Positions 63,535 through 64,000 of a stretch of DNA of 64,000 nucleotides are shown piece by piece. Source of the DNA: an uncultured Bacteroidota bacterium (GTDB lineage Bacteria > Bacteroidota > Bacteroidia > NS11-12g > UBA9320); contig CAKZLB010000013.1 of the NCBI GenBank assembly GCA_937124965.1, positions 124,001 through 188,000 of the forward strand. Direction: 5' to 3'. A program made the translations under genes and the position numbers. The first letter of the stretch is position 1, and each line of letters starts with the position of its first letter. Below the pieces are notes generated by a model that saw only the letters and a list, made by a program, of their open reading frames with translations, was not told where the DNA came from and searched no databases.

Positions 63535-64000
63535 GTCGAAAAATACCTAAAATTAGTGGAATCAAGTTGGTTCGATATATCTACCCGCTGCTCTCAAAAC
63601 CGTTGGATACATTAGAGTCGATCATACTAAAAAAAGGTGGAGTAGTTGAGTTCAATGCGGGTAAGTACCAACAATTATTTTTAATAGCTGATGAAGAGGT
63701 AATTAAGCAAATGCTTAAAACCAATAAAGAAAACTACAAACGCTCTCCTGTCATTAAAGCGTTAAAACCGCTATTAGGTAACGGTATTTTCATTTCCGAA
63801 ACTGACACTTGGTCGATACAACGTCAATTCTTGAAACCAGCATTTCATGATAAATTAATACGCGAGTACGAAAAAGAAATAATGTCGGAGACCAACGCGT
63901 TAGTGGATAAATGGTCGAACGTAAAATCACCGCACAATATTGAGCCCGATATTGAGAGACTCATGCTGTCGTTGCTCATTAAAACTCAATTTTGCAAGTC
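63531..64000 (+). CDS. Cytochrome P450, N-terminal part (3' end outside window)
   Basis: ATG 63531 overlaps the previous stop (ATGA). The 156 residues in the window fit a bacterial P450: a proline-containing start (KIPKISGIKLVRYIYPLLSK), YKRSPVIKALKPLLGNGIF, and the C-helix motif ETDTWSIQRQFLKPAFH with WxxxR. The heme-binding Cys lies beyond the window edge. The head of the protein lacks a membrane anchor, so a soluble monooxygenase is expected. Its substrate is unknown; the coupled E2-like gene suggests acyl-group chemistry. Confidence 0.9.
   Translation, partial: MSRKIPKISGIKLVRYIYPLLSKPLDTLESIILKKGGVVEFNAGKYQQLFLIADEEVIKQMLKTNKENYKRSPVIKALKPLLGNGIFISETDTWSIQRQFLKPAFHDKLIREYEKEIMSETNALVDKWSNVKSPHNIEPDIERLMLSLLIKTQFCK

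Overview
The window is AT-rich DNA from a member of the Bacteroidota, most likely Flavobacteriia. The signs are secreted giants with type IX secretion system (T9SS) type A and type B C-terminal sorting domains, a PorP/SprF protein, a T9SS Plug protein, a SusC-like TonB-dependent receptor with a carboxypeptidase-like N-terminal domain, and TAnnTTTG promoter elements with few Shine-Dalgarno sequences. No rRNA, plasmid, phage or CRISPR genes are visible. Most of it reads as core chromosome.

Positions 1-31.5 kb are mostly + strand. They begin with two giant T9SS cargo proteins: the 3' part of an FN3/jelly-roll adhesin and a 2744-residue M4 metalloprotease carrying PKD, CUB-like and ASH-like modules. 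A LamG T9SS protein, an M3 oligopeptidase lipoprotein, an SRPBCC protein and an unknown secreted protein follow. A - strand tRNA cluster (Ser-GCU, Pro-UGG, Arg-UCU) has its own promoter and terminator. Then come a tandem CbbX/SpoVK-type AAA+ ATPase with a duplicated N-terminal domain and a beta-barrel partner, convergent hutI, a gamma-carbonic-anhydrase-like protein and a 2-Cys peroxiredoxin. The stretch 28.2-31.5 kb is scarred: a tandem duplication has left one decayed copy of a secreted-protein gene, an IS256-family transposase remnant, and one intact copy.

Positions 31.5-60.4 kb are entirely - strand. In transcription order from the right this block holds rpoN, a membrane protein and paaG; a 1620-residue T9SS type B adhesin with a PorP-TSP3-SPOR fusion; aconitase with a membrane LytTR regulator; a T9SS type A protein; an ECF sigma factor with an anti-sigma protein that appears to span both membranes; a TonB-dependent receptor; an envelope run (4-TM protein, HEAT-cyclophilin lipoprotein, beta-barrel, FtsX-type permease, T9SS Plug protein); and dprA, queA, thioredoxin and a small conserved protein, several overlapping by 1-4 nt.

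Positions 60.5-64 kb return to the + strand: asnS with a coiled-coil insertion, then a translationally coupled trio of a 2-TM protein, an E2-like acyltransferase lacking the catalytic Asp, and the start of a cytochrome P450.

The main themes are T9SS-dependent surface display and envelope homeostasis. The strongest leads are the sigma/dual-membrane anti-sigma locus with a tandem 20-bp repeat beside the neighbouring receptor, the AAA+ ATPase/beta-barrel pair, and the degenerate-E2/P450 operon.
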